From assembly GCA_002307135.1 (NCBI GenBank), contig DBTQ01000026.1, positions 1 through 44,318 on the forward strand: a DNA stretch of 44,318 bases, read 5' to 3'. A model generated the notes under the pieces. It was not told the origin of the DNA. It saw only the letters and a program-made list of their open reading frames with translations, and did not search any database. This stretch comes from Bacteroidetes bacterium UBA1312 (GTDB lineage Bacteria > Bacteroidota > Bacteroidia > Chitinophagales > Chitinophagaceae). The translations under genes and the position numbers were made by a program. Position 1 is the stretch's first letter. Each line of letters opens with the position of its first letter. Below are positions 1-7,717 of this stretch, piece after piece.

Positions 1-45
1 TCTCGTCACCAAACGGAACAAATATTTCATGTCCGCAAGAACAAA

Positions 46-426
46 TTATCTGCTCCATTTTTGTTCCATCTCTTTAACCGTTCCTAAATCAACTCCCTGA
101 TTCCATTCAAGTATATAACCATCATAGTACGTTACCTTATTAATGAAATAACAAGTTGGATATATATTACCGCTAAGGCAATAAACAGTATCATTACTCG
201 CATAAGAATGATAGGTTAATGTAATTGGGCTTTGTTTATTCGGCGGCACATCCATTTGCTGAGGAAATGTAATAGCTACTGTGCTATCGCTCGTTTTATA
301 TACATCTACATATCTTGACGTATCTGAAATAATTTTCCATCTACCGTTAAATGATGGTTTAAAATCTTTCTCTTTTTTGCAGGATATAGCTGCAAAAGTT
401 ATTATTAAAATGGTTAGTTTTTTCAT
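46..426 (-). CDS. Small hypothetical lipoprotein
   Basis: This is a 126-aa protein with a short hydrophobic signal and a lipobox (AAISC followed by KK), so the mature chain should begin at Cys16 and be lipid-anchored. The Lys-rich sequence after the Cys is common in Bacteroidota lipoproteins. The mature part begins with a 'FNGRWKI' segment, as in lipocalin-like or META-type small beta-barrel lipoproteins, but I do not recognise a family with confidence. It lies downstream of the zinc-ribbon gene on the same strand, with a hairpin between them. Its role is unknown. Confidence 0.75.
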   Translation of the reverse strand: MKKLTILIITFAAISCKKEKDFKPSFNGRWKIISDTSRYVDVYKTSDSTVAITFPQQMDVPPNKQSPITLTYHSYASNDTVYCLSGNIYPTCYFINKVTYYDGYILEWNQGVDLGTVKEMEQKWSR

Positions 427-442
427 ATTGTTGTTGATTTAG

Positions 443-468
443 AAAGGGCTGCATAAATGCAGCCCTTT
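443..468. terminator. Perfect 12-bp hairpin between two minus-strand genes
   Basis: Two 12-nt arms (AAAGGGCTGCAT and its exact complement) are separated by 2 nt. It sits just past the stop of the zinc-ribbon gene and before the lipoprotein gene, both on the minus strand. There is no strong U-tract on either side, so it may be a weak terminator or a processing hairpin. Confidence 0.55.
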
Positions 469-470
469 GA

Positions 471-599
471 TTAGTATTGAAATATTTTTTTGATAAACCG
501 TTCCAGTTTATTCCAGATACAATTACCTCCTTTGGGGCATTGTGTTGAGAAAATGTTGCTTGAAAATTTCCCGCATTTATTACATTGATACTTTGCCAT
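471..599 (-). CDS. 42-aa zinc-ribbon-like small protein
   Basis: A short reading frame starts at the ATG at 599 and ends with TAA at 471. It begins MAKYQCNKCGKF and continues with TQCPKGGNC and a basic C-terminal helix. The pattern C-x2-C ... C-x5-C is that of a one-zinc ribbon, and small proteins of this kind are frequent in Bacteroidota. An exact -7 box (TATCTTTG on the minus strand, 622-629) lies 22 nt upstream of the ATG, which supports expression. It is divergent from the XRE gene at 687. Its function is unknown; binding of metal or nucleic acid is inferred from the ribbon alone. Confidence 0.65.
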   Translation of the reverse strand: MAKYQCNKCGKFSSNIFSTQCPKGGNCIWNKLERFIKKIFQY

Positions 600-621
600 A
601 TAAGATGTTTTGAGTGAACGT

Positions 622-629
622 CAAAGATA
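622..629 (-). promoter_or_regulatory. -7 box for the zinc-ribbon gene
   Basis: The minus strand reads TATCTTTG, an exact match to the Bacteroidota -7 consensus TAnnTTTG, 22 nt before the ATG of the 42-aa protein. The -33 region overlaps the dyad at 637-654. Confidence 0.5.
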
Positions 630-636
630 AACTAAA

Positions 637-654
637 GTTGTCAATAATGATAAC
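637..654. promoter_or_regulatory. Operator-like dyad between divergent genes
   Basis: The sequence GTTGTCA-ATAA-TGATAAC is a near-perfect inverted repeat with one mismatched pair. It lies between the zinc-ribbon gene and the divergent XRE regulator and covers the -33 region of the minus-strand promoter. XRE repressors commonly bind such dyads next to their own genes, so autoregulation is a reasonable inference. Confidence 0.4.
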
Positions 655-686
655 TTTTGTGAGAATAATTTCTTCACCTTTTCACT

Positions 687-917
687 GTGAAAAAGCGAGA
701 AAATTCAGAGGAAATATTTTTAAAGAAATTAGGTCAACGTATAAAGTCTATACGTAAGGAGAAAGGTATAAAGCAAATTGATTTGGGCTATGCTTTAGAC
801 TTAGACAAATCAAATATGAATCGAATTGAAGCAGGCAATACAAATCCATCTATTTTGATATTGCAAAAAATAAGTACAGAGTTGGGCATACAACTAAGTC
901 AACTTTTAGACTTCTAA
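687..917 (+). CDS. XRE-family HTH transcriptional regulator
   Basis: This 76-aa protein is almost entirely a Cro/CI-type helix-turn-helix (about residues 12-70). It contains 'LGQRIKSIRKEKGIKQIDLGYAL' and the recognition-helix/turn segment 'KSNMNRIEAGNTNPSI'. There is no ligand-binding or oligomerisation extension. The start is a GTG at 687 with no ATG nearby. It is divergent from the zinc-ribbon gene with an operator-like dyad in between, so it probably represses that pair. It is a distant paralogue of the XRE protein at 1496-1723, with the same length class and a similar C-terminal 'L..L' ending. Confidence 0.85.
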   Translation: MKKRENSEEIFLKKLGQRIKSIRKEKGIKQIDLGYALDLDKSNMNRIEAGNTNPSILILQKISTELGIQLSQLLDF

Positions 918-953
918 AATTGAGCAAGTTGCCTTAATAGTATAATAGCACCT

Positions 954-1424
954 TTACTTTCCGTTAGTTATTAAATATTTATGTAATTGCAAAACATAGC
1001 ATAATGCAAATAAGTGTATAAATGGAATTTCAGTACAGCTTATCGCATCATCTATTGTAGTTTTAGGTGTTGAAAATTCTATCCTACTATCGCTATATAC
1101 TTTTATCTCTAAATCAGTAATTTCAACGTTTCCTCCTGACATTACCTGATAAGTTTTAATTAGTGCATAATTTGCGGAAATATTAGTACAGCCAATTAAA
1201 TAAAAATCAATGTCGTTATAATTAAAATCAAATTTAAGAGTTATGAGATCTATATTGTTGATTACAATATTGTTGAATATTGCATTAGTACTTTCACTGA
1301 CCGTTTGTAAAAATGTTGCAAATATTAAATTGATACGCCTTGTAAACATTTTAGATTTTTTAGTAAAAAATAATCTAAAATAAACATTTGTAATTAGACT
1401 TTTAATTTTTTTAAAGAATTTCAT
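954..1424 (-). CDS. Hypothetical protein
   Basis: This 156-aa protein has a very AT-rich coding sequence, rich in Ile, Asn, Phe and Lys. The N-terminal 25 residues are basic and hydrophobic. The remainder looks like alternating strands (for example 'DLITLKFDFNYNDIDFYLIG') followed by a C-terminal helix. No family is recognised. It is divergent from the XRE gene at 1496 and lies in an accessory stretch whose base composition differs from the chromosomal genes to the right. The reading frame is long for such AT-rich sequence, which supports it being real. Confidence 0.55.
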   Translation of the reverse strand: MKFFKKIKSLITNVYFRLFFTKKSKMFTRRINLIFATFLQTVSESTNAIFNNIVINNIDLITLKFDFNYNDIDFYLIGCTNISANYALIKTYQVMSGGNVEITDLEIKVYSDSRIEFSTPKTTIDDAISCTEIPFIHLFALCYVLQLHKYLITNGK

Positions 1425-1495
1425 TTAAACTTAATATTTTTTTCGAATGACTATATATATTATAAATTTTACGCTTCCTTTCGTTAATATTGACA

Positions 1496-1723
1496 ATGCC
1501 GCAACCAGTCAATAAAGAGCAAAAAGAAGCTCTAATTAAATTAGGAGAACGTGTTAGAAGCATCAGACATAGCAAAGGTTTGTCTATGCAAGATGTAGCT
1601 GATAGAATTGATAAAGAAAATAGGTCTATACAACGATTAGAGAAGGGCAATGTAAACCCATCATATATTTACTTACTAGAAGTCTGCAAAGGATTGGAGA
1701 TTGATATTAAAGAGCTGTTTTAA
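1496..1723 (+). CDS. XRE-family HTH regulator, possible antitoxin-like
   Basis: This is a 75-aa single-domain Cro/CI helix-turn-helix protein. The HTH spans about residues 14-70 ('LGERVRSIRHSKGLSMQDVADRIDKE' then 'RSIQRLEKGNVNPS'). I start at the ATG at 1496; a TTG two codons earlier is possible. The gene is followed after 11 nt by a 127-aa protein on the same strand, so the two are probably co-transcribed. A small XRE protein immediately upstream of a small compact protein is the usual arrangement of type II antitoxin-toxin or regulator-effector pairs. That pairing is inference only. Confidence 0.8.
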   Translation: MPQPVNKEQKEALIKLGERVRSIRHSKGLSMQDVADRIDKENRSIQRLEKGNVNPSYIYLLEVCKGLEIDIKELF

Positions 1724-1734
1724 AAATACTACTT

Positions 1735-2118
1735 ATGAAATATTGTTTGTCTTATGACAGATTAAATAAAAGGAGAAATAACGCAACACTACGAAGATTT
1801 ATAATTGAACGATTATTAATTGGAAATGCAACACAATTAGAAATTGTAGTAGAAACTACTATAACCTTCGTTAGTAATCAGGATTTAGATACATGGAAAA
1901 CTATTTTTGAAGGATTTCCAGGAATGTATTATCACATTGCTTGTATATCAATGATTAATAATAAAATAGAAGATGATGAACATGCTAATACAACTTTAAA
2001 GGAAGGTTTTGAAAAAATAATAAAGGAAATAACAGAAAAAAAGAATCAGCCAAAAACTAAGAAAAAGTGGCTTCGTGATTTTAATGATTTTACGACCCAG
2101 AAACGTTTGCGCTCCTAA
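1735..2118 (+). CDS. Small protein, possibly ferredoxin-like (Cas2/VapD-like) fold
   Basis: This is a 127-aa protein just downstream of an XRE regulator. Visually the order is strand ('KYCLSYDRL'), helix ('ATLRRFIIERLLIG'), strand pair ('LEIVVETTITFVS'), helix ('DLDTWKTIFEGF') and strand ('MYYHIACISMI'). This suggests a beta-alpha-beta-beta-alpha-beta ferredoxin-like core with a charged, Lys-rich C-terminal tail. That topology and the start resemble Cas2/VapD/SinR-type proteins, but no catalytic motif is certain. Its 3' end overlaps a possible convergent frame at 1996-2268. Function is unknown; a toxin or nuclease role is a hypothesis. Confidence 0.55.
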   Translation: MKYCLSYDRLNKRRNNATLRRFIIERLLIGNATQLEIVVETTITFVSNQDLDTWKTIFEGFPGMYYHIACISMINNKIEDDEHANTTLKEGFEKIIKEITEKKNQPKTKKKWLRDFNDFTTQKRLRS

Positions 2119-2268
2119 ATATCTATCCACTAAATCTATTTTATACCAAAATATCCTTTTATTAACCCTCTTCCAAAAAGATAAATGTTTTATATGCTTT
2201 TCTAACAACCTTTTTCTAAGTTTCCATGCTTCTCTTGGTGTTAAATGTCCTAAAGGATTTTCCATCAC
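1996..2268 (-). CDS. Possible small protein, doubtful
   Basis: This 90-aa frame (GTG at 2268, or ATG at 2265) starts with a plausible charged helical segment, 'GHLTPREAWKLRKRLLEKHIKHL'. Its last 25 residues are Phe/Leu-rich and are antisense to the Lys-rich end of the convergent gene, which is how a shadow frame looks. It sits just downstream of the truncated ATPase on the same strand. I keep it because the first 60 residues have a natural composition, but it may not be expressed. Confidence 0.3.
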   Translation of the reverse strand: MMENPLGHLTPREAWKLRKRLLEKHIKHLSFWKRVNKRIFWYKIDLVDRYLGAQTFLGRKIIKITKPLFLSFWLILFFCYFLYYFFKTFL

Positions 2269-2306
2269 TATAATTTTTCTTATTATAGAAATTTAAAAGA
2301 GAAAGT

Positions 2307-4331
2307 TTAATTAGTTTCCTTTATCGAGTAGTCATTAAAAATAATATGGATGGGTGAAAAAAGATTGGGATAAATCCATCCTAAAGCTAAGGGAATAAAT
2401 ACCGTTAGGATTATAGGGATGTGTATGGATATGATATATTGGATTGCTTTTTTTAAATTGGCATAAATCTTTCTACCCATAGCAACAGCATTCACCATTT
2501 TGGATAAGTCATCTTCCAATAAAATCAATGATGCGGCTTGTTTGGCTATTTCTGTTCCTTTTTTACCCATAGCAATACCGATGTGTGCTGCTTTCAACGC
2601 TGGTCCATCATTTACACCATCACCTGTCATTGCCACAATCTGATTGTTGGATTTTAAAGCATTGATTATTTTCAGTTTGGCATCGGGATACATACGGGTA
2701 AAAATAGCGGTCTCCATAACGCAGGTTTTTAACTCATCTTCCTGCAATTGCATCAACTCATCCCCTGTAATCGTTTTCTCATAACCTCTAAATCCAATTT
2801 GTTTTGCTACGGCTGTGGTCGTTGCAGCATTATCGCCGGTTATAATTTTTACAGTAATACCTGCCAAATAAAAATCTTCCAATACTTTTTGAATGTTCTT
2901 TTTGGGTGGGTCGTAAAAGGCAACTATACCTTTGAATTGAAAAGGTAAATCTTGTTGCTTTACGGGATAAGTATTACCTGTAAAATTTGATACACCCACA
3001 CCCAACACCCGATAACCATCAGTTGCTAATGACTTAATAGCTTCATTTATTTGTTGCTTTTCGGATTCTGTGAGATTTGAAACATGCATTAATGCTTCAG
3101 GTGCACCTTTGGCTGCAATAATCCTATTGCCTTTATTGCTTTCAAATACGTGTGTCATCATAGGCGGCTTGCCGCCCAAAGGGTATTCATGTATAAGTTT
3201 ATAATTTGGTCGTTTGTCACTTTGTGCAACATCTTGGTAAGCTTTATGCAGTGCCACTTCCATTGGGTCGAACGGAATGGGCTCGCTTGCCCACATAGCA
3301 AACGCCATAAGCTGTTTTTCATCATCGTCTAATTCGTCACTGATTTGAGAAATTTTATTTGATGACAGTAAAAATAGTTTTGCCAGACTCATTTTATTTT
3401 CGGTAATGGTTCCTGTTTTATCTGTACAAATAACTGTTGCACTGCCCAATGTTTCAACAGTTTTCATTTGCTTAACCACAATGCCCATTTGAATCAATCG
3501 CCATGCACCTAAAGCCATAAAAGTTGTAAAAGCAACCGGAATTTCTTCAGGCAAAATACTCATGGCTAAAGTGAGCGACTGCAACAAACTATTCAACATA
3601 TTTTGGGAGTGCCAATAATTAATGACCCAAACAATTACAAAGACTATTGCACCGGCAATAGCCATCTTCTTTACAAAATTGGCAATTTGTATTTCCAATG
3701 GTGTTTTTTCTTCACTGATACTTTCTAAACTCGTTCCAATTTTACCCAATTTGGTTTCGTTGCCGATAGCAGTTATTGTTGCAATAGCTAAACCGCTGGC
3801 GACAGTTGTACCACTAAAAATGAATTTATCTTCTTTTGTTTTATCCTTAAAAACTGCGAATGATTCGCCTGTAAGTATGGATTCGTTTACTGAAAAATCG
3901 TTGGAATGAACAATAATACCGTCAGCTGTAATAGCCGTTCCTTCTTCTACCATCAGGCTATCACCAACCACCAGATCTTCACTTTTTATTTCTTCTATTA
4001 TCCCATTGCGAATAACTTTACAATTGGGTTGTGAAAAATCCTTCAGCTTTTCTAAAGCATCTTTGCTCCTAGAATATTGATATAATGAAATGGAAGTTTG
4101 AAAAATAATGGCAACAGTCAGGAAAATTCCGTCACCTGTATTGCCGCTGAGGAAGTAAATGGTAGAAGCCACCAATAATAAAATCATCATTGGGTCTTGT
4201 ACAATGCGTTTTACTGTGTCGAAGAAACTGCTTTCTCTTTTGTAATCTAATTTGTTTTTGCCAAATTTTTTTCGTGCAAGAATTACCTGCTCATTTGTCA
4301 AACCTAATATGTTGAAATTATTTGCAGGCAT
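2307..4331 (-). CDS. Truncated cation-transporting P-type ATPase (P2, Ca-ATPase-like)
   Basis: A 674-aa protein that would be a membrane ATPase coupling ATP hydrolysis to cation export. In order it has an N-terminal cation-ATPase segment, the TGES actuator loop (about 154-157), the M4 motif PEEIP (about 261-265), the phosphorylation site in CTDKTGT (Asp304) and the hinge TGDGVND. Family members are usually over 800 aa. Here the sequence follows the family through M5 and the start of M6 ('SPIHIIF'), then ends in nine unrelated residues. Part of M6 and all of M7-M10, including expected ion ligands, are missing. I use the ATG at 4331; the TTG two codons upstream lies in a -7 box. It is probably a non-functional remnant broken at the border of the accessory patch. 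Confidence 0.85.
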   Translation of the reverse strand: MPANNFNILGLTNEQVILARKKFGKNKLDYKRESSFFDTVKRIVQDPMMILLLVASTIYFLSGNTGDGIFLTVAIIFQTSISLYQYSRSKDALEKLKDFSQPNCKVIRNGIIEEIKSEDLVVGDSLMVEEGTAITADGIIVHSNDFSVNESILTGESFAVFKDKTKEDKFIFSGTTVASGLAIATITAIGNETKLGKIGTSLESISEEKTPLEIQIANFVKKMAIAGAIVFVIVWVINYWHSQNMLNSLLQSLTLAMSILPEEIPVAFTTFMALGAWRLIQMGIVVKQMKTVETLGSATVICTDKTGTITENKMSLAKLFLLSSNKISQISDELDDDEKQLMAFAMWASEPIPFDPMEVALHKAYQDVAQSDKRPNYKLIHEYPLGGKPPMMTHVFESNKGNRIIAAKGAPEALMHVSNLTESEKQQINEAIKSLATDGYRVLGVGVSNFTGNTYPVKQQDLPFQFKGIVAFYDPPKKNIQKVLEDFYLAGITVKIITGDNAATTTAVAKQIGFRGYEKTITGDELMQLQEDELKTCVMETAIFTRMYPDAKLKIINALKSNNQIVAMTGDGVNDGPALKAAHIGIAMGKKGTEIAKQAASLILLEDDLSKMVNAVAMGRKIYANLKKAIQYIISIHIPIILTVFIPLALGWIYPNLFSPIHIIFNDYSIKETN

Positions 4332-4334
4332 CGT

Positions 4335-4342
4335 CAAATATA
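4335..4342 (-). promoter_or_regulatory. -7 box at the P-type ATPase start
   Basis: The minus strand reads TATATTTG, an exact TAnnTTTG match, only 3 nt before the ATG at 4331. If used, the transcript would be nearly leaderless; alternatively translation starts further inside. Confidence 0.35.
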
Positions 4343-4671
4343 ACTTTAATTATGGAGGATCTGTTAAGGTTGCCGCTAAAGCAATCTGAAATGTTTAATT
4401 AAAATATCCAAACATAAGTTGTGCTATAGTAAACAAGTGGGCAGGTTTTATAAAAAAATGGTATATAAAATTCAGGTTTTGTTTACAGACGTTAGGATTA
4501 TAGCTTATAGTTATATGTTCCTATAATTAAGGTAAGCAAAGACTCAAGATGATAGTACACAAACATAGTTTATAAGGGTTATTGTTGCCTGCTACATAAA
4601 GTTGAATTACTATTTATCTTATTGTTCAGTATCTGGTTGATTACTTTTCTTAGATCAGTGTAAAAAATGGA
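4343..4671. other. Intergenic region without recognisable gene
   Basis: About 330 nt of AT-rich sequence lies between the ATPase start and the 3' end of the acetyltransferase gene. I see no convincing reading frame, RNA gene or long inverted repeat in it. Confidence 0.5.
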
Positions 4672-5202
4672 TTAATCATTCAACACAATTTTCATCAGGA
4701 TGTCTGTTTGAACGTCGTCACCGAGTTGGAAGGCATGTGTTGCAAATTGGGCGAATCCGTTCTTTTCATAAAATATGATTGCTTTCAAATTATGTTCCCA
4801 TACACCTAACCATAAGTAATCCATTTTATTTGTACGTGCTATTTTAATAGCTTCGTTCAATAAAAGCTGCCCTACCTTTTGGCCCTGAAATGCTTCTAAA
4901 ACGTATATTCTTTCCAGCTCCAAACTATTTTCATATTGTACTTCTGTCTGTGCACCAGCAAAATTTATTTTCAAATAACCGACCGCTTGGTCACCTAGTT
5001 TGGCGAAATAAAATTCAGAACCGGGGTTGTTCATTTCCGCAACCAATCGCTCTTGGGTAAAGCTTGTGTCGAGATAATGTTTCATATTATCTTCGGTATT
5101 GCTCGAAGCGAAAGTTTCAAGAAATGTAGTTTTGCCGAGCGTCTGTAGTTCGCTGACATCCGCAGCGGTAATTGGGATTAACCGAATAGTTGAATGATCC
5201 AT
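4672..5202 (-). CDS. GNAT-family N-acetyltransferase (PaiA-like)
   Basis: This 176-aa cytosolic enzyme should transfer an acetyl group from acetyl-CoA to an amine. The acetyl-CoA-binding motif A is visible as 'LERIYVLEAFQGQKVGQLLL' (residues about 96-115, Q-G-Q-K-V-G pyrophosphate loop). It is followed by 'WLGVWEHNLKAIIFYEKNGF', the motif B helix. The N-terminal 'TFLETFASSNTEDNM' resembles the PaiA-type spermidine/spermine acetyltransferases, so polyamines are a possible substrate, but the family assigns substrates poorly. It appears to be a single-gene unit. Confidence 0.85.
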   Translation of the reverse strand: MDHSTIRLIPITAADVSELQTLGKTTFLETFASSNTEDNMKHYLDTSFTQERLVAEMNNPGSEFYFAKLGDQAVGYLKINFAGAQTEVQYENSLELERIYVLEAFQGQKVGQLLLNEAIKIARTNKMDYLWLGVWEHNLKAIIFYEKNGFAQFATHAFQLGDDVQTDILMKIVLND

Positions 5203-5326
5203 AGGAAGATTATCTCTTTGACATTGCTGTAAAATATTGGCTGCTCTGTAATCTTAAATTACAATATCCATACTCCTAGCAGCAGACCAATCATTAGTTG
5301 TACCGTTCCTTGCAGTTGGAGCAGAT

Positions 5327-5809
5327 TTATGGATGTGTAAAATTCTGGTTGCTAAAAGGCGGATTGTCCGGTATTTTAATCACATTAAACTCATGCTTTG
5401 TTGCCTGATGACAAGCATTACAACCTTCTGTCAAAGCAATATAATGCTGCTTGAATAAGGGCACATTTTGCTGTTGGACCGCATAACTTAGACTATCAAT
5501 AGGCTGCCTGATCATACAATCTATAGATTTGATTTCGACCCTGTCTGTACAATATTTTTGAATGCCAGATATATTCTCCTTTAGTTCATCAATTTCAAAA
5601 TTTGCCAATTTCCAGTTCTTGTTCATCCCGGCAAACCAAAGCTTGGCATGGTGTATTTGTATATTGAGCATGAACTCACCCAAGCCTGGTTTGTATGCCT
5701 GTGCCTGCAAACTGTCTATTTCTCTTTGCAAAAGTTGTACCTGATTTCCTTGTTGTTGCTGGCAAGAAAATAGGAGTAGCACTAGCGATATGCAGACAAC
5801 GTATTTCAT
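5327..5809 (-). CDS. Lipoprotein with one c-type haem motif
   Basis: This 160-aa protein has a signal peptide ending in a lipobox (LLFSC, Cys16), so it should be anchored in a periplasm-facing membrane leaflet. A coiled-coil-like segment follows (about 20-40), then helices. CNACH at 130-134 is the covalent haem c attachment site, with His134 as proximal ligand. A CxxCH near the C-terminus of a small helical protein resembles cytochrome c' topology. A Met or His distal ligand is not obvious, which would fit a five-coordinate haem. It could act in gas sensing or electron transfer; this is inferred. It follows the MBL-fold gene on the same strand with a 46-nt gap. Confidence 0.7.
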   Translation of the reverse strand: MKYVVCISLVLLLFSCQQQQGNQVQLLQREIDSLQAQAYKPGLGEFMLNIQIHHAKLWFAGMNKNWKLANFEIDELKENISGIQKYCTDRVEIKSIDCMIRQPIDSLSYAVQQQNVPLFKQHYIALTEGCNACHQATKHEFNVIKIPDNPPFSNQNFTHP

Positions 5810-5855
5810 GTGGTTTATCGGACTTCTTGAGGATGTATATTTTTATAGGCGTTTA

Positions 5856-6611
5856 TTATTTGGTTGGATACCAATTGCGCAAGCGTACATCTATGTTTTT
5901 ATCCCCTTTTGCTACAAGGTTTTTGAAAGCATTGACATCACTTAGTCCATTTTGTCCGCGGTAGTGATACGGGTAAACAATTTTGGGTTTGAATGTGAGT
6001 ACTGCATCAGCAGCCTCATTTATATCCATGGTATAAGGTAAGTTCATGCACACAAAAGCAATGTCAATATTCTTGAGTGCACGCATCTCTGGGATACCTT
6101 GTGTGTCGCCAGAAATATAAATAAGCTTGCCTCCAATATGCAATACATAGCCATTGCCCCTGCCCTTGGTGTGCATAGCCGAAGCTCCATCCGGAATGTT
6201 GTACATAGGAATAGCATCTATTTCAATACCTGATTTTGAAAGATGGGTGCCATTATTGATTACGACTATATTCTTTTTGTCCGCAGCAGGCATCTTGTCG
6301 GCAACAGCCTGGGGTACTATAAATATTGTCGTTGCTGTTTTGATGGCATCGATCGTCTTGATATCAAAATGATCGCCATGAATATCGGTAATCAATATGA
6401 TGTTGGGTGCAGTTATCCCTTTATAATGATCAGCGCCATTTGGATCGACATAAATGGTAGCGCCACTTATGCTTAGCACCAAGCTTGCGTGCTCTATAGG
6501 TTGTATGCTCAAAGACCCTTTATTGGTTTTGATTATGTCTGGAGTGGAGTGTTGTGCAATAGCCTGAAGGGATGCAAATGCGCAGAATAAACTAAGAACT
6601 CGGAGCTTCAT
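5856..6611 (-). CDS. Secreted MBL-fold metal-dependent hydrolase
   Basis: This 251-aa protein has a signal peptide (MKLRVLSLFCAFASLQAIAQ). The body is a metallo-beta-lactamase fold related to the UPF0173/'L-ascorbate lactonase-like' group. The metal motif reads TDIHGDH (Asp76, His78, Asp80, His81), so the first His of the usual HxHxDH is Asp. Later metal/active-site elements are 'ISGDTQGIPEM' and 'VYPYHYRGQ'. A longer frame would start at a TTG at 6632, but that codon lies inside an exact -7 box, so the ATG at 6611 is the start. The substrate is unknown; periplasmic location is inferred from the signal peptide. Confidence 0.8.
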   Translation of the reverse strand: MKLRVLSLFCAFASLQAIAQHSTPDIIKTNKGSLSIQPIEHASLVLSISGATIYVDPNGADHYKGITAPNIILITDIHGDHFDIKTIDAIKTATTIFIVPQAVADKMPAADKKNIVVINNGTHLSKSGIEIDAIPMYNIPDGASAMHTKGRGNGYVLHIGGKLIYISGDTQGIPEMRALKNIDIAFVCMNLPYTMDINEAADAVLTFKPKIVYPYHYRGQNGLSDVNAFKNLVAKGDKNIDVRLRNWYPTK

Positions 6612-6629
6612 AAAAGATGTTTGTAGGTA

Positions 6630-6659
6630 CAAATGTAGTTAAATAAAGGCTCCGGCAAA
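6630..6659 (-). promoter_or_regulatory. Promoter of the MBL-fold gene
   Basis: On the minus strand, TTTG (6659-6656), an 18-nt spacer and TACATTTG (6637-6630) fit the Bacteroidota sigma factor consensus. It lies 18 nt before the ATG at 6611. A 20-nt block covering the -7 box (6628-6647) is identical to one upstream of the Nramp gene (13375-13394). Confidence 0.65.
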
Positions 6660-6695
6660 TTGACAAAGCAGATGTTTCTTTTGTGAATAGGTAGC

Positions 6696-7559
6696 TTATT
6701 CTTTTACTACTTTTCCTGTCTTAATGATATTTTTTTCACTGCGCAGCTCATAAAAATAAATACCCGTTGCATAGTCCGATAAGTTGATGTGATTAATTGT
6801 ATTTCCCAGTAATTGTTTACTTAATCGTTCTCCCAACACATTGTACAAGCTAAATTCCAATAATTGGCTCGTATTATTGCAAATATTTAGTTCGTTAACG
6901 GCAGGATTCGGATAAATACGAATACCATCTTTATCAATCGTTAACTCTTCTAAGCCCAAAGGAGTATCGGACAATGCTAAATCATCCAGATAAAGCAAAT
7001 GGCACACCACATCAGAAAATACATTTGTATCGGAGTTGATGAAATATAGCTTGATGCTATCCGGATTCACTGTCGAAACATAATTGAGCGTTATCTGAAA
7101 GGGTGTATATGCCATCGTTGAATCAAACAGAAATACGCCGTTGGCTACGGTGTCATTCGATGTGCCATTGAAGTGGGTGAGTGTTATATTAGCTCTACCG
7201 TGCGATCTGCCATTTACACCGCCGGTAATGTATTTGAAATAGCCTTGTAAATATTTAGGTCTGTAACTTATTGGTTCAATGTAAGTGATCTTTCCACGTG
7301 CATAGTTGTACCAGTTGTGCAATATCAGTGCATAGTTTCCGGAGTGACTATCTGTAGTCTGATCTGTAGCCCATTCACTGCTCGATATCCAGTGGTTTGC
7401 AGTGCCCGATTTAGGATTCGGTACACCAAATAAGCTGGTCATAGAAGGGGAGTAAAGGCCTGTATATGCGGTGTCCCATAGCTCAAAGCCGCCATTAATC
7501 AGTTGTCCAAAGCTCGTCTGAGCAGATAGCAGCATGATAAATACAATTATTTTTTTCAT
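6696..7559 (-). CDS. Secreted protein with T9SS C-terminal sorting domain
   Basis: This 287-aa protein has a signal peptide (MKKIIVFIMLLSAQTSFGQ). Its body begins 'LINGGFELWDT' and looks like a carbohydrate-binding or jelly-roll beta-sandwich. The last 70 residues are a type A T9SS sorting domain: 'IRIYPNPAVNELNI', then 'FSLYNVLGERL', then 'YATGIYFYELRSEKNIIKTGKVVKE'. It should be exported by Sec and then through the type IX system to the cell surface or medium, with removal of the sorting domain. An exact -7 box (TAACTTTG on the minus strand, 7618-7611) lies about 50 nt upstream. The function of the passenger is unknown. Confidence 0.85.
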   Translation of the reverse strand: MKKIIVFIMLLSAQTSFGQLINGGFELWDTAYTGLYSPSMTSLFGVPNPKSGTANHWISSSEWATDQTTDSHSGNYALILHNWYNYARGKITYIEPISYRPKYLQGYFKYITGGVNGRSHGRANITLTHFNGTSNDTVANGVFLFDSTMAYTPFQITLNYVSTVNPDSIKLYFINSDTNVFSDVVCHLLYLDDLALSDTPLGLEELTIDKDGIRIYPNPAVNELNICNNTSQLLEFSLYNVLGERLSKQLLGNTINHINLSDYATGIYFYELRSEKNIIKTGKVVKE

Positions 7560-7717
7560 GGTTTTCCGGTTTTAAGATGATGAAAACGTCAAAGTATTGA
7601 TGTCTTATATCAAAGTTAAATAGAATAATGGTAATATTCGTTTGGAGATGCGATCATTAAACTGCTGTATAGTGCAGTCAATATTGTTTGGCGTTTTGTA
7701 TTAGCCGTAAATCGTTT

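Noticed and set aside
1411..1650. Minus-strand frame of 79 aa
   Set aside because: It is antisense to the well-supported XRE regulator at 1496-1723.
2075..2296. Plus-strand frame of 73 aa overlapping the end of the 127-aa protein
   Set aside because: Composition (Ile/Leu/Phe/Cys-rich) looks like non-coding AT-rich sequence and it overlaps better frames on both strands.
6612..6632. Upstream TTG start for the MBL-fold gene
   Set aside because: It overlaps the -7 box and would place seven polar or aromatic residues before a good signal peptide.
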